Source of the DNA: JBCBST01 sp039819115
GTDB lineage: Bacteria; Bacteroidota; Rhodothermia; Balneolales; Balneolaceae
DNA: 22,929 nt
Assembly (NCBI GenBank): GCA_039819115.1
Contig: JBCBST010000043.1
Coordinates: 1 to 22,929 of the forward strand
Direction of reading: 5' to 3'
Shown: piece after piece, positions 7,405 to 16,456 of the stretch
Layout of the letters: each line of letters opens with the position of its first letter
Position numbering within the stretch: the stretch's first letter is position 1
Position numbers and translations under genes: made by a program
Notes under the pieces: generated by a model
Databases searched by the model: none
What the model was told of the DNA's origin: nothing
What the model saw: only the letters and a program-made list of their open reading frames with translations

Positions 7405-8505
7405 TTAAACGTGGAAATAGGGCTCGTCGTCAATTAACATATCTTCGTAGAGCGCCTCAGGATCGGGATATGGAGCTGCATCGGCAAACTCAACAGCCTC
7501 CACTACTTCCTGGTCAATCCGTTCGTTGATTTCGTTTAACTCTTCCTCGGATACTATTTTTTCGTTCAGGATATACGCCTTCAGTCGTTCCACAGGATCG
7601 GTGTTCTGGAATTCCTGCAGCTCTTCCTTGGTACGGTATTGCTGAGGATCAGACATGGAATGCCCGCGATAGCGATAGGTTCGTATTTCAACAAACCAGG
7701 GTTCGGACGTCTCACGGACATCATCCGCAATTTCTTTCATCTTTTCGTACACCGAAAACACATCCATTCCGTTAATTACCGCGCTTTTCATGCCATATCC
7801 TTTAGCGCGGTCCACAATTTCTGCTACGGTATGTCGCTTTGCGGCGGTACCCATCGAGTAACCATTATTCTCCACCACGATGATAACGGGCAGCTTCCAC
7901 AGCTGCGCCATGTTCATGGTTTCGTGCAGTGCGCCTTGATCAACGGCACCGTCACCGAGGAAACAAAGGGAAACGCGTCCCTCCTGGTTGTACTTACTGG
8001 CAAAGGCAAGTCCTGCGCCGATCGGAATGTGGCCACCCACAATACCGTATCCACCCCAGAAATGCTGTTCCGCGTTAGCAAAGTGCATTGATCCGCCTTT
8101 ACCCTTTGAACAGCCGGCTGCTTTACCAAACAGCTCAGCCATTCCTGCTTTTGCGGATACGCCTCGAACCAACCCCCAGCCATGATCACGATAAGCCGTG
8201 ATGATGTCGTCGTCGTCGTTTACGGCGAATACGGTTCCGGTCGAAATCGCCTCCTGGCCGATATAAAGGTGGAGAAATCCTCCAAACTTTCCTTTTTGAT
8301 ACTGTTGCATGGTACGCTCTTCAAAACGGCGTTGAAGAAACATTTGCTCATACACAGCCTTCAGGTCATCTTCGGAAAGACCTAGCGATTTATGTTTTTT
8401 CTTTGTGGCGGGGGGTAGATCAACCCCTTTTTGTACCGCGCCATCTTCAACTTCCCCGATTCCGGTGGGGGCAAAGCGAACGTCTTCTAAGTTCATTTTG
8501 GTCAT
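7405..8505 (-). CDS. pdhA: Pyruvate dehydrogenase E1 component, alpha subunit
   Basis: A 366-residue E1 alpha. The thiamine diphosphate and Mg2+ binding motif runs from GDG at about 184-186 to ENNGYSMG at about 212-219. Other landmarks are YIGQEAISTG, AYRDHGWGLVRG, GGSMHFAN and the loop YRYRGHSMSDPQQYR near residue 280. An N-terminal tail of about 40 residues before SLGLSEDDL is rich in charge and looks flexible. It is the first gene of the pdhA-pdhB-pdhC set; the 82-bp gap to alaS contains a promoter-like -7 box (8543-8550). Confidence 0.95.
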   Translation of the reverse strand: MTKMNLEDVRFAPTGIGEVEDGAVQKGVDLPPATKKKHKSLGLSEDDLKAVYEQMFLQRRFEERTMQQYQKGKFGGFLHLYIGQEAISTGTVFAVNDDDDIITAYRDHGWGLVRGVSAKAGMAELFGKAAGCSKGKGGSMHFANAEQHFWGGYGIVGGHIPIGAGLAFASKYNQEGRVSLCFLGDGAVDQGALHETMNMAQLWKLPVIIVVENNGYSMGTAAKRHTVAEIVDRAKGYGMKSAVINGMDVFSVYEKMKEIADDVRETSEPWFVEIRTYRYRGHSMSDPQQYRTKEELQEFQNTDPVERLKAYILNEKIVSEEELNEINERIDQEVVEAVEFADAAPYPDPEALYEDMLIDDEPYFHV

Positions 8506-8542
8506 AGTCTATCTATTGTACAGGACGTTAAATTAAGGGGTG

Positions 8543-8550
8543 CAAATATA
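8543..8550 (-). promoter_or_regulatory. Candidate -7 box of the pdhA promoter
   Basis: The minus strand reads TATATTTG, an exact match to the Bacteroidota -7 consensus TAnnTTTG, 37 bp before the pdhA start codon. TTTG/TTGACA-like sequence lies about 13 bp further upstream, closer than the usual spacing to the -33 element, so the upstream element is uncertain. The use of this consensus in this organism is inferred. Confidence 0.5.
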
Positions 8551-8587
8551 TTCAATTTTTTGTCAAAGCGTTCAGTTGGTATACAGC

Positions 8588-11266
8588 CTACTGAATGGCT
8601 TCACAAATTATATCATTCACTTTTTCGAGCGCTTCCGTTAGTTTTTCAGGATTTTTCCCGCCAGCCGTTGCCAGGTTGGGCTGACCTCCTCCACCTCCGC
8701 CAACTAAACGACCCAGTTTTCCAACCAGCATACCGGCTTTGAGGTTTCGTTCTTTAATCAGGTCATCGGTTACCGCAACCATCAAAAATACCTTGCCAAC
8801 ATTAGGTTGCCGGGCACCAAGCACTACTACGGCATTGTCAGATACCTTTTGGAGGGCATCATAACCCAATTGCTTAAGCACATTCATATCGGCACCGGGG
8901 ATTTCCCCGCTATAAATATCCATGCCTTCTACGCGGTCGGCTGTTCCCAGGATGGCATCCAGCTTTGCGCCCGAATTTGCCATCTGCATTTTTTCCAGCT
9001 CTTTCTCGATGCCTTTTTTGTCTTCGATCAGTTTTTTGATGCTGAATACGGGATCATCGGTTTGACCTACGGCGCTTCGGATATGCTGAATCAGCTTACG
9101 TTCTTCCCGAAGTAGATAATCGGCTGCCCGCCCGCACACGGCTTCGATACGACGTATGCCGGCTGCTACAGAACTTTCCCCTAAAAAGCGGAAATATCCG
9201 ATTTCGCCGGTAGCTCCCACGTGGGTACCGCCACACAATTCCACCGAGTACTGTTCATCAAAGGTGATGACACGCACAAAATCGCCATATTTTTCTCCAA
9301 AAAGCATCATCGCACCTTTCGTTCGTGCTTCGTCGATGGGTACATCCCGTTCTTCGAAAAGGGGGATGTTTTCCTGGATCTTTGCATTTACTTCGGCTTC
9401 AACCGCATCTAACTGTTCGGTGGTCATGGCTTCAAAGTGAGAGAAATCAAACCGCAGATGCTGCCCATTTACAAGTGAACCTTTCTGCCCCACATGTTCA
9501 CCCAACACATTACGGAGCGCGGCATGCACCAGGTGCGTAGCCGAATGATGTTTCTGAATTTCCAGGCGCCTATTTAAATCAATACGAGCCGTCCATACTC
9601 CGGAAAGATCGTCGGGTAAGGCATCGGTGTAATGTACGTAGGAACGGCCGGTGCTTTTTTGCACATCCACCACATGAATGTATTCCTCCCCATTAGTAAG
9701 CAGACCGGTATCGGCTACCTGCCCCCCGCTTTCCGCATAAAACGGGGTTTTGTCTAAGGTAAAAGCAAAACGATCTCCCTCCTTTCGGTACCCGACTATC
9801 CTGGCATCACATTCAAAATCGTCATATCCGATGAATTCAAAACCGAAATCTGCCACAGGAGTGCCGACTTCAACTGCATGCCACACATTAGAATCGCTCG
9901 CATCTATTTTGAATTTACCGGCAGCACGGGCCCGCTCTTTCTGTTCCTGCATCCGTTCCGCAAACCCGGCTTCATCCACCTCCACACCGCGTTCGCGCGC
10001 CATAAGCTGGGTTAAATCGATGGGAAATCCGTAGGTATCGTGCAGTTTAAAGGCATCTTCTCCGGAAAGCACGCTGTTCTTTTGAATCATTTCCTCAAAA
10101 ATGGAAATGCCCTGCCCCAGGGTTCTTAAAAAGCTTTTTTCCTCCGCCTGAACCACATTTGCGATATAATCGCCCTGGGCAACAATCTCGGGAAACACCT
10201 CCAGGAATTGTTTGGCCAATACCGGAATCAGGGTGTACATAAACGGTTCCTTAAAGCCCAGTTTATCCCATCCATACCGGATGGCCCGTCGTAATATCCG
10301 ACGAATTACATACCCCCGACCGTCGTTTCCCGGCGAAGCACCATCAGCAATGGAAAAAGCCACTGCCCGTATATGATCGGCTATCACGCGAGAGGCAATA
10401 TCGGTTTCCTCATTAAGGCCATAGGTGAGACCAGCCTTATCCGAAATAGCTGTTAGCAACGGCTGGAATACGTCCGAATCGTAATTCGATTGCTTTCCTT
10501 GTAGCACAGCACACACCCTTTCAAATCCCATTCCGGTATCCACATGCTGCGCCGGCAATTTATGCAGACTGCCATCGGGCTGACGGTTAAACTGGATGAA
10601 GACCAGGTTCCAGATTTCAATAACCTGGGGGTGATCCTGGTTTACCAGATCCTTCCCGGGTGTTTTGGCCCGTTCTTCCGGAGAACGAATATCAATATGC
10701 ACTTCAGAACAGGGACCGCACGGACCGGTATCCCCCATTTCCCAGAAATTATCCTTCTTACCGCATTTGAGAATATGATCAGGATGGATGGAGGTCTCGC
10801 TTTTCCAAAGGGCGATCGCCTCCTCATCGGCTGGGAGGTTGTCGTTCTCATCCCCTCCAAAAACCGTGGCATACAATTGATCGGGATTCAATCCCCAGCG
10901 ATCCACAAGCAGTTCCCATGCCCAGGAAATGGCCTCTTTCTTGAAATAATCACCAAACGACCAGTTCCCCAGCATTTCAAACAGGGTGTGGTGGTAGGTA
11001 TCGTGCCCCACTTCTTCCAGATCGTTATGTTTACCCGATACCCGGATACATTTCTGGGTATCCGCTGCACGCTGCCAGCTTTTTCCGTTATGTTCCAGTG
11101 CCGATTCCTTCCCCAAAAAAATGGGTTTAAACTGGTTCATTCCCGCATTGGTGAACAACAACGTAGGGTCGTCCTGTGGAACAACGGGTGCACTATCAAC
11201 AATAGCATGGTTCTTCTCGGCAAAGAAATCGAGAAATTCCTGGCGGATTTGATTAGACGTTTTCAA
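8588..11266 (-). CDS. alaS: Alanyl-tRNA synthetase
   Basis: An 892-residue class II synthetase that charges tRNA-Ala. The N-terminal catalytic core begins IRQEFLDFFAEKNH and includes LLFTNAGMNQFKPIFLG. The editing domain carries the zinc/catalytic residues HSATH (about 572) and CGGTH (about 676). The C-terminal region has the Gly-rich GRLVGGGGGGQPNLA stretch typical of the C-Ala domain. The start codon is TTG, supported because the protein then begins exactly where homologues do; no usable ATG lies upstream. It ends 82 bp before pdhA and is divergent from the DUF502 gene (84-bp gap). Confidence 0.97.
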   Translation of the reverse strand: MKTSNQIRQEFLDFFAEKNHAIVDSAPVVPQDDPTLLFTNAGMNQFKPIFLGKESALEHNGKSWQRAADTQKCIRVSGKHNDLEEVGHDTYHHTLFEMLGNWSFGDYFKKEAISWAWELLVDRWGLNPDQLYATVFGGDENDNLPADEEAIALWKSETSIHPDHILKCGKKDNFWEMGDTGPCGPCSEVHIDIRSPEERAKTPGKDLVNQDHPQVIEIWNLVFIQFNRQPDGSLHKLPAQHVDTGMGFERVCAVLQGKQSNYDSDVFQPLLTAISDKAGLTYGLNEETDIASRVIADHIRAVAFSIADGASPGNDGRGYVIRRILRRAIRYGWDKLGFKEPFMYTLIPVLAKQFLEVFPEIVAQGDYIANVVQAEEKSFLRTLGQGISIFEEMIQKNSVLSGEDAFKLHDTYGFPIDLTQLMARERGVEVDEAGFAERMQEQKERARAAGKFKIDASDSNVWHAVEVGTPVADFGFEFIGYDDFECDARIVGYRKEGDRFAFTLDKTPFYAESGGQVADTGLLTNGEEYIHVVDVQKSTGRSYVHYTDALPDDLSGVWTARIDLNRRLEIQKHHSATHLVHAALRNVLGEHVGQKGSLVNGQHLRFDFSHFEAMTTEQLDAVEAEVNAKIQENIPLFEERDVPIDEARTKGAMMLFGEKYGDFVRVITFDEQYSVELCGGTHVGATGEIGYFRFLGESSVAAGIRRIEAVCGRAADYLLREERKLIQHIRSAVGQTDDPVFSIKKLIEDKKGIEKELEKMQMANSGAKLDAILGTADRVEGMDIYSGEIPGADMNVLKQLGYDALQKVSDNAVVVLGARQPNVGKVFLMVAVTDDLIKERNLKAGMLVGKLGRLVGGGGGGQPNLATAGGKNPEKLTEALEKVNDIICEAIQ

Positions 11267-11350
11267 AGAATGAGATATTGAGTGAGAACTTTTTTAGTCA
11301 GGTAAGATAGAAAACATCTAATTTTTATACTCAACCAACCATCACCCGCC
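11267..11350. promoter_or_regulatory. Divergent promoter region between alaS and the DUF502 gene
   Basis: This 84-bp AT-rich gap separates two divergent start codons, so it must hold the promoters of both genes unless they are transcribed from further away. On the plus strand TAATTTTT (about 11319-11326) resembles a TAnnTTTG -7 box. No clear operator or hairpin is seen. Confidence 0.4.
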
Positions 11351-11938
11351 ATGAAATTACTGATTAACTATTTTTTGAGGGGCTTGCTCATTGTTTTTCC
11401 CGTAGGTGCCACCATTTATTTAGCCCTGATATCGGTGAACTGGCTAAACACCACCTTCAATAATCTGTTCTTTACCTGGCTCGATTTTCAGGTACCCGGT
11501 CTGGGTATCATAACGGGTTTGGTTATTATCACGGTAACCGGGTACCTGTTCAGCAGGGCCTTTCTGAAACCCATTTTTAATGCCTTTGAGAATCTTCTCA
11601 GTCATACCCCCTTTTTAAACCTGGTCTATACTTCTCTGAAAGACCTTACGGAAGCCTTTGTGGGTGAGAAAAAGAAATTCAACAAGCCGGTACTTATTCC
11701 ATTCGGGGGTGAAGGAGTGAAACGCATGGGATTCATCACCCAGGAAGATATTCCCTTCCTCAACTCATCAACCCAAGTGGCGGTATACTGCCCTCATTCC
11801 TACAACTTTTCCGGTAATGTATACCTGGTTCCGGGCGATGTCGTAGAACCCATTACCGTTGATGCCACCGAGTATATGCGCTTTATCGTCTCCGGAGGAG
11901 TGACGGAACTCAAAGAAAAACCCAGGAAGATCAGCTAG
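11351..11938 (+). CDS. DUF502 family membrane protein
   Basis: A 195-residue protein with two N-terminal membrane segments (about 8-28 and 52-75) followed by a soluble C-terminal domain. DUF502 landmarks are FPVGATIYLALISVNWL, VPGLGIITGLVIITVTGYL, the FLNLVYTSLKDLTEAF region and the C-terminal VAVYCPHSYNFSGNVYLVP and FIVSGGV. The family is widespread and its biochemical role is not established here. It has its own promoter region shared with alaS, and its stop codon is 1 bp from the end of the convergent FNR gene. Confidence 0.85.
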   Translation: MKLLINYFLRGLLIVFPVGATIYLALISVNWLNTTFNNLFFTWLDFQVPGLGIITGLVIITVTGYLFSRAFLKPIFNAFENLLSHTPFLNLVYTSLKDLTEAFVGEKKKFNKPVLIPFGGEGVKRMGFITQEDIPFLNSSTQVAVYCPHSYNFSGNVYLVPGDVVEPITVDATEYMRFIVSGGVTELKEKPRKIS

Positions 11939-11939
11939 A

Positions 11940-12863
11940 CTAATACACCTCTTCAAAGGTACGGGCAGAGGGTCTGGCCTGCTTTTTGATGAGCTTCCAA
12001 TCCCATTCATTCGGATCCTGGTCTGCGAAGTCGCCACGGATATCGAGGTAATCGGTGAACCCCAGTTTAGCCAGGTTATGGTAAATACCGACTTCCATGC
12101 CCTTCATCCCGCAAATGTAGATCAGGGTGTTATCCTGCTTCAGGATAGGTGAAAGCACCTCCTGATCGTGAATGATGGCAGCCTGAACGTACTTTTTGGA
12201 ACCATCCGGTAGCGGATTCTCCCTGGAAATACAGTTTACCACGCTAAAGTTCGGGTATCGGTCCGTCATCTCGGCTAAAAAATCGGAATACAAAATATCC
12301 GTCCGGTAAGCACATCCAAATACAAGGGCGATATTACCGGTGTACCCCTGTTCGAGCAGCTCGATGATCATCCCTCTGAAAGGGGCAATACCTGTGCCCG
12401 TTGCAAAAAACACGTAATTGAAATCGTGACTGTTTTCGGGTAATAAAAACCGCTTACCGCTGGGACCGGCAACCTCAAGTTCGTCGCCTGGCTGTAAATC
12501 ACACAGGTAATTCGAACCCACCCCCGTGTACAGTTTACCCTCCCATTCTTCCATCACACGCTTCACGGTAGTGGATACATGATTTGGATTTCCGTTCTCT
12601 CCCGCTGTTGGCGAAGACACCGAATACAACCGTAGCTTGTGTGGTTTTCCCTTCTCGTTCACACCTGGAGGTAAAATACCAATAGACTGCCCCGCACGAA
12701 TACGATTCACGATATCGGTATCGGAAATATCAAAAGTAATGTGACGAACAATATTAGGGCTGCTGGATGCGGTACAAATATAGTTTTCAACAACCCGGGC
12801 AGTAGACGGAGCTTTTGGGGTATGAATGTTCAGCTCTACTTCGGGAAGGACAATTTCGGGCAT
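11940..12863 (-). CDS. Plant-type ferredoxin-NADP(+) reductase
   Basis: A 307-residue soluble flavoenzyme that moves electrons between ferredoxin/flavodoxin and NADP(H). The FAD domain shows RLYSVSSP (78-85) and GVGSNYLCDLQPGD (114-127). The NADP domain shows FATGTGIAPFRGMI (153-166) and YICGMKGMEVGI near the C-terminus. The protein ends in a tyrosine (EEVY), the residue that stacks on the flavin in plant/cyanobacterial-type FNR. There is no N-terminal transit or thylakoid-anchor domain. It ends 1 bp from the convergent DUF502 gene and has its own upstream region. The physiological direction (NADPH supply or ferredoxin reduction) cannot be told from the sequence. Confidence 0.88.
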   Translation of the reverse strand: MPEIVLPEVELNIHTPKAPSTARVVENYICTASSSPNIVRHITFDISDTDIVNRIRAGQSIGILPPGVNEKGKPHKLRLYSVSSPTAGENGNPNHVSTTVKRVMEEWEGKLYTGVGSNYLCDLQPGDELEVAGPSGKRFLLPENSHDFNYVFFATGTGIAPFRGMIIELLEQGYTGNIALVFGCAYRTDILYSDFLAEMTDRYPNFSVVNCISRENPLPDGSKKYVQAAIIHDQEVLSPILKQDNTLIYICGMKGMEVGIYHNLAKLGFTDYLDIRGDFADQDPNEWDWKLIKKQARPSARTFEEVY

Positions 12864-12951
12864 GGTCTGTGATAAATAGTAGACGTTATGAAAAGCGCTA
12901 AAAATACGCTAAACCAAAACCGACCACAAACCACAAAAAAAGAACGCACCG

Positions 12952-13035
12952 CCAACTGACCACTGACCACTGACCACCGCCAACTGACACTGACTACTGA
13001 CTACTGACTACTGACAACCGACTACTGATTACTAA
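12952..13035 (+). repeat. Heptanucleotide array 1 (C[T/C/A]ACTGA units)
   Basis: About twelve near-identical 7-bp units run from CAACTGA (12953) to TTACTAA (13029-13035), with one 6-bp unit (12988-12993). It overlaps the last four codons of the minus-strand gene at 13022-13792, whose stop codon starts a repeat unit. The preceding sequence contains ACAAAAAAAGAAC, also found before array 2. Confidence 0.9.
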
Positions 13036-13792
13036 TCTTATATCGGATCAACTCCTCAACCGTAAGCCTTCTCCCCTCCTGTTCTATTAGCGCCTGAGCC
13101 AGTTCGTGACTAACCCCCAGATCGCGCATACGAATCAGGTTTTCTTTACTCAAATCCTCTTTCGTGTAGCCCAGATCATACATATTGCTGGTGAAATAAG
13201 CGGTAACTCCGTTCCTTCTCATTTCAGCCAGATCCTCAATGGAAAGCGTATAACCTAACACATTCATCATTCGGGCGAAGGTGGCAGAGGCGTCCTCATT
13301 CTCCATCAGAATAGCCTGCTCGGGAGTTAAATTCGTGTATCCCACATCAATCAATCCCTGGATCAAATCATCGCTTACTCCAGCTCTCCTCAGTTCAACG
13401 GCATCATCTAGGGAAATGTCGCTGAATCCGGCTTCCCGGATTTCATTCACATAGGTAGCTGTTAAACCACGATCCCGAAGTTCGGTCAATTGCTCATGAT
13501 TCATTTCGGGGTAGCCCATTTCCACCAGCCAGGCTCCCATACGATCCAGTAAATCGGGATCATATTCCGATAAACGTTCTGATAACTCTGTTATGGGATT
13601 GTCATCAAAAAAATCGAAATCTATTTTGGAACCAAAATAGAATAAGAGGGTTGCGACAAATGCAAACAGCAGGATATAGTTCGCGACACCGGAATTCCCT
13701 CCGGATTTGGGAGAACCGCCTCTTAGTTCTTCGTTAGGATCGCTTTCCAATCCTTCTAAATCGTTTTTTAGATTTTTGAATCGAGTGTTCAT
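13022..13792 (-). CDS. Membrane-anchored helical-repeat protein of unknown function
   Basis: A 256-residue protein with a charged N-terminus, one membrane segment (about 37-54) and then five repeats of about 29 residues (from about 92, 122, 151, 180 and 208). Each follows the pattern GY/F-x-x-LS-x-x-x-x-x-x-L/M-R-x-x-GV-x-x-x-hydrophobic. A sixth unit (RRLTVEELIRYKISNQ) stops halfway. Similar repeats occur in Bacteroidota membrane-anchored regulators and peptidase-associated proteins, from general knowledge; no function is assigned. The last codons and the TAG stop lie inside heptanucleotide array 1, so the C-terminus may have been cut back. The response-regulator gene lies 63 bp upstream on the same strand, so they could be co-transcribed. 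Confidence 0.75.
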   Translation of the reverse strand: MNTRFKNLKNDLEGLESDPNEELRGGSPKSGGNSGVANYILLFAFVATLLFYFGSKIDFDFFDDNPITELSERLSEYDPDLLDRMGAWLVEMGYPEMNHEQLTELRDRGLTATYVNEIREAGFSDISLDDAVELRRAGVSDDLIQGLIDVGYTNLTPEQAILMENEDASATFARMMNVLGYTLSIEDLAEMRRNGVTAYFTSNMYDLGYTKEDLSKENLIRMRDLGVSHELAQALIEQEGRRLTVEELIRYKISNQ

Positions 13793-13855
13793 AGCCTTTG
13801 CCCGTTGTTCAATGGCGCGTTACGCCAATACAAAGCAAAAGATGCATAAACCGCG

Positions 13856-14215
13856 TTAATTTACCAACTCCAACGATTTGGTAAGATCACCAATGGTAAA
13901 TGGTTTGGTGATGAGATCGATAAACTCGGTTTCTTTAGCCCGCTCGTAATTCAACCGGTCGGAGTTCCCCGTGAGGTAAATAACCGACGTATTAATCTTT
14001 GATTTAATCTCCGTAACTGCCTCAATGCCATCCATTTCCCCCTTCAGCCGGATGTCCATCAAGATCAGATCAGGTTCATGTTCCTGGGCCAATGAAATGG
14101 CCTCATCTCCCGAAGTAGCTTTACCAACTACCTGATGCCCCAGTTCTCTAACCATGTTTTCGATCACTAAAGAGATAATCATATCATCTTCAACAATCAG
14201 AATTCGTTTGTTCAT
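13856..14215 (-). CDS. Receiver-only response regulator (CheY-like)
   Basis: A 119-residue single receiver domain with no output domain. It starts MNKRILIVEDD, giving the acidic pocket Asp10/Asp11; the phospho-acceptor is Asp54 in LILMDIRL, the switch Thr is Thr82 in YLTGNS, and the conserved Lys is Lys104 in ITKPF. I use the ATG at 14215 and not the in-frame GTG six codons upstream, because it begins at the first beta strand. No histidine kinase is nearby, so the phosphodonor is unknown. The helical-repeat membrane protein follows 63 bp downstream on the same strand; a functional link is only a guess. Confidence 0.9.
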   Translation of the reverse strand: MNKRILIVEDDMIISLVIENMVRELGHQVVGKATSGDEAISLAQEHEPDLILMDIRLKGEMDGIEAVTEIKSKINTSVIYLTGNSDRLNYERAKETEFIDLITKPFTIGDLTKSLELVN

Positions 14216-14288
14216 TTCTAGTATCTCTTCCACGTTTGTCCTAATAAGTATTATTCAAAGGAGTAGCTCTCTCGGTTCTTGTTACTGC

Positions 14289-14296
14289 CAAAAATA
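14289..14296 (-). promoter_or_regulatory. Candidate -7 box for the response-regulator gene
   Basis: The minus strand reads TATTTTTG, matching TAnnTTTG, 73 bp before the start codon. Two TTGCCA direct repeats about 10 bp apart (plus strand, around 14307-14323) lie just upstream and could be a regulator site. No convincing -33 element is seen at the expected distance. Confidence 0.35.
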
Positions 14297-14362
14297 GGGC
14301 TAATTGCCAAGGGTTGCCAGTTAGCAGTTTTTAACCTGCCTTTGAATGCATACACGCTCATG

Positions 14363-15220
14363 TTAAGGTTGAATCAATTTTGGTTCAATTTTAAGTATGG
14401 TTCCATCCATTACGTCCACAAACGCAAACCAGCCACTAAATGTGGGATGTGAATAATGAATAGGTACTTTCCAGGTATTCCTGATTTCCAGCCGGTCGGT
14501 ATCCCTTAATACAAGGGGTGATTCGACCGGGATCTCATTCAGTTCGTTTTCCGAAACGGTAAACACGATTTCCTCTCCTGTAAATTCTTCCATAAAAAAC
14601 TGCCAGCCCTCCATTTTTTGCCGGGCTATAGCAAAACCCACCTGCTTTACCGGTGGGAACACGACTTCGGGGTACCAGTTGCCCCATACTCTGTTCACCC
14701 CTTCGTTGTCTACAAAGACGGTAATCTGAGTTTCGGGTACTTCGAATCCTTCAATCTCCTGACCTCTAAATGTGAACTTCCACTCAATGGGAACATTGTT
14801 TAAACCTGGACCTTCACATACTGTACATCCGTTTATCGGCAATTCTTCCAGTAACTCAAGTGTTACTGTGTCCGTTACATTGGTGTAAAGCGCATTTTTA
14901 ACCAGGATCTCCTTGGCCAGCGTACGGAGGGTATCCTGGTTGGTAAGCTCTACACGAACCGGCTCCCGCGAAAGACAGGGATTCACTCCTCCGGGGAACA
15001 GCACCCTGCTAAAGCCGGTAAAGCCAAATTCATTTAAGGTTGAGCACAGTTCACCGTTATTAAATACCTGGTACTGCTGATTTAATTCAGACAGGGTACC
15101 CGTTTCCAGTACCGGAATGATAATGGGGTACGTCTCTTCTGGTGTCTCTTCCACAGATATAACTTCGCAGGCGATCACTGTACAAAGTGCGCAAAGCAAT
15201 GCCGGAAACCTTAAGCTCAT
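14363..15220 (-). CDS. Predicted lipoprotein of unknown function
   Basis: A 285-residue protein with a short signal sequence and a lipobox ending VIAC, so Cys18 would be lipidated. The mature part has several cysteines, including a GCTVCEG (CxxC) motif near residue 130, and a C-terminal WFAFVDVMDGTILKIEP stretch that resembles the end of PepSY-like or peptidase-propeptide domains; that resemblance is weak. No catalytic motif is seen. Its ATG overlaps the TGA of a possible small upstream ORF (ATGA), which would couple their translation. It lies divergent from another lipoprotein gene at 15524. Confidence 0.7.
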   Translation of the reverse strand: MSLRFPALLCALCTVIACEVISVEETPEETYPIIIPVLETGTLSELNQQYQVFNNGELCSTLNEFGFTGFSRVLFPGGVNPCLSREPVRVELTNQDTLRTLAKEILVKNALYTNVTDTVTLELLEELPINGCTVCEGPGLNNVPIEWKFTFRGQEIEGFEVPETQITVFVDNEGVNRVWGNWYPEVVFPPVKQVGFAIARQKMEGWQFFMEEFTGEEIVFTVSENELNEIPVESPLVLRDTDRLEIRNTWKVPIHYSHPTFSGWFAFVDVMDGTILKIEPKLIQP

Positions 15221-15411
15221 TTACTACCGTCGTTGGTGTTTCCTGAATATAAAAAGCCCTGGTTTTTACCTCCATTAGTTTTTAAAAAATTTGAGTTAAG
15301 TAAATCATTTGTTCCAGCCGCGAAAAATGCACAGGCACCGTAGATATCACCAAAAACAAGTTCATATACCCCTGTTTGAACCGCGGACAATGAGCGCATT
15401 TGGAGCGTCAT
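15217..15411 (-). CDS. Possible small protein translationally coupled to the lipoprotein gene
   Basis: An open frame of about 64 codons, starting at the ATG at 15411 (or 15399), ends with a TGA that overlaps the lipoprotein start codon as ATGA. Such overlap is typical of real coupled genes. The C-terminal half is rich in Asn, Gly and Thr (TNGGKNQGF, GNTNDGSK). The open frame extends back to 15489, but the upstream part runs through T-tracts and is less convincing. I recognise no family. The open frame could be accidental. Confidence 0.35.
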   Translation of the reverse strand: MTLQMRSLSAVQTGVYELVFGDIYGACAFFAAGTNDLLNSNFLKTNGGKNQGFLYSGNTNDGSK

Positions 15412-15523
15412 CAAAAAAAATTCAAAAAAAAGCAGCAACGGATTAGGGGTAGCCGGCAGGTGGTGGGTATGTAGGGTGAAGTTCAACAAAACAACCTACA
15501 TTAAATCAAAAGAGGTCACACTC

Positions 15524-16435
15524 ATGAACGCATTCAAACAATCAAAACTACTTACGGCCGGAGCCGTTATTCTTGCACTGGGATTTACCGGATGTTCTTC
15601 GGTTAATAACGATGTTGAAGCCTTAAGTGATGAGGACATCAGTCTTGCAGCCGAGATACTCGGTCAATCCGTATCCGACAACAGCTCAGGCGTGCTATCC
15701 AGCATGTACGATGCTGTATCCGACATCGGAACAGCTGGAATCAGCTATGGAGACGCCGCCCTGTTTAAATCCGCCGATCCCCGAAATGATGACGGCCGCG
15801 GAAGAGAGCGCAACTTCAGTTACTCCTACGATCCGGAAACCGGAATACACAGTATGTCGTACGAGCGTAGCGTGGTCAGAGACGAATTCAGCAAATCCGT
15901 TTCGGTGAATCAGCAACACATTTTCACCACGCTCACCGGCCGGTTTATCCAGTTTCCACGCGCCAACCGAGACTCCATAGAAACCATCGACTTTATTGGT
16001 AATAAATCCGGCGAGTCTTCCTCTCCAAGACGTGAAAACGCCTTCTCCCGCATCGATACCATGAATATTGACGGGCTACACAGCAGCAGCAGTTCCATTG
16101 TATTCAACGGAACACATAATGGCAGCGGAAGTGCAAGTGCCGTGCTGCGCGATGGAAGTGAAGTATCCAGAGACTACGAAGTAAACCTGGAATACATTGA
16201 CGTTGCCATTGAAAAAGACTCCGTGGTAGCCTATGGAAACCTGGAACAAGGCGTAACCGGTACCTTTAACTACAGCATGGTAATGAACCGTATCGTTGAT
16301 GGCGAACCTGAAGAAACCGTAGTGGAAGGAACCATCGAACTGGTTGGTGACGGAACGGCCCTTCTTGAATTCCGACAGGTACGACGCACCTTCCGCATCT
16401 TCCTCGACGAAGGCGAAGTGGAAGAAAACAGCTAA
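15524..16435 (+). CDS. Predicted lipoprotein of unknown function
   Basis: A 303-residue protein. The ATG at 15524 is chosen because an AGAGG ribosome site lies at 15511-15515 and the product then starts with a standard lipoprotein signal: MNAFKQSK, a hydrophobic stretch, and the lipobox FTGC with Cys24. An in-frame start 16 codons upstream would put extra charged residues before the signal. The mature protein is rich in Ser, Asp, Glu and Arg, with a low-complexity serine run near residue 190 and a beta-rich C-terminal half. I recognise no domain. A strong terminator follows 21 bp after the stop, so it is probably transcribed alone, ahead of the fecR gene. Confidence 0.75.
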   Translation: MNAFKQSKLLTAGAVILALGFTGCSSVNNDVEALSDEDISLAAEILGQSVSDNSSGVLSSMYDAVSDIGTAGISYGDAALFKSADPRNDDGRGRERNFSYSYDPETGIHSMSYERSVVRDEFSKSVSVNQQHIFTTLTGRFIQFPRANRDSIETIDFIGNKSGESSSPRRENAFSRIDTMNIDGLHSSSSSIVFNGTHNGSGSASAVLRDGSEVSRDYEVNLEYIDVAIEKDSVVAYGNLEQGVTGTFNYSMVMNRIVDGEPEETVVEGTIELVGDGTALLEFRQVRRTFRIFLDEGEVEENS

Positions 16436-16456
16436 TTTAGTTAACCCGTAAACCCT

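Noticed and set aside
10544..11281. 245-codon plus-strand open frame inside alaS
   Set aside because: It is antisense to the conserved catalytic core of alanyl-tRNA synthetase and has no recognisable domain.
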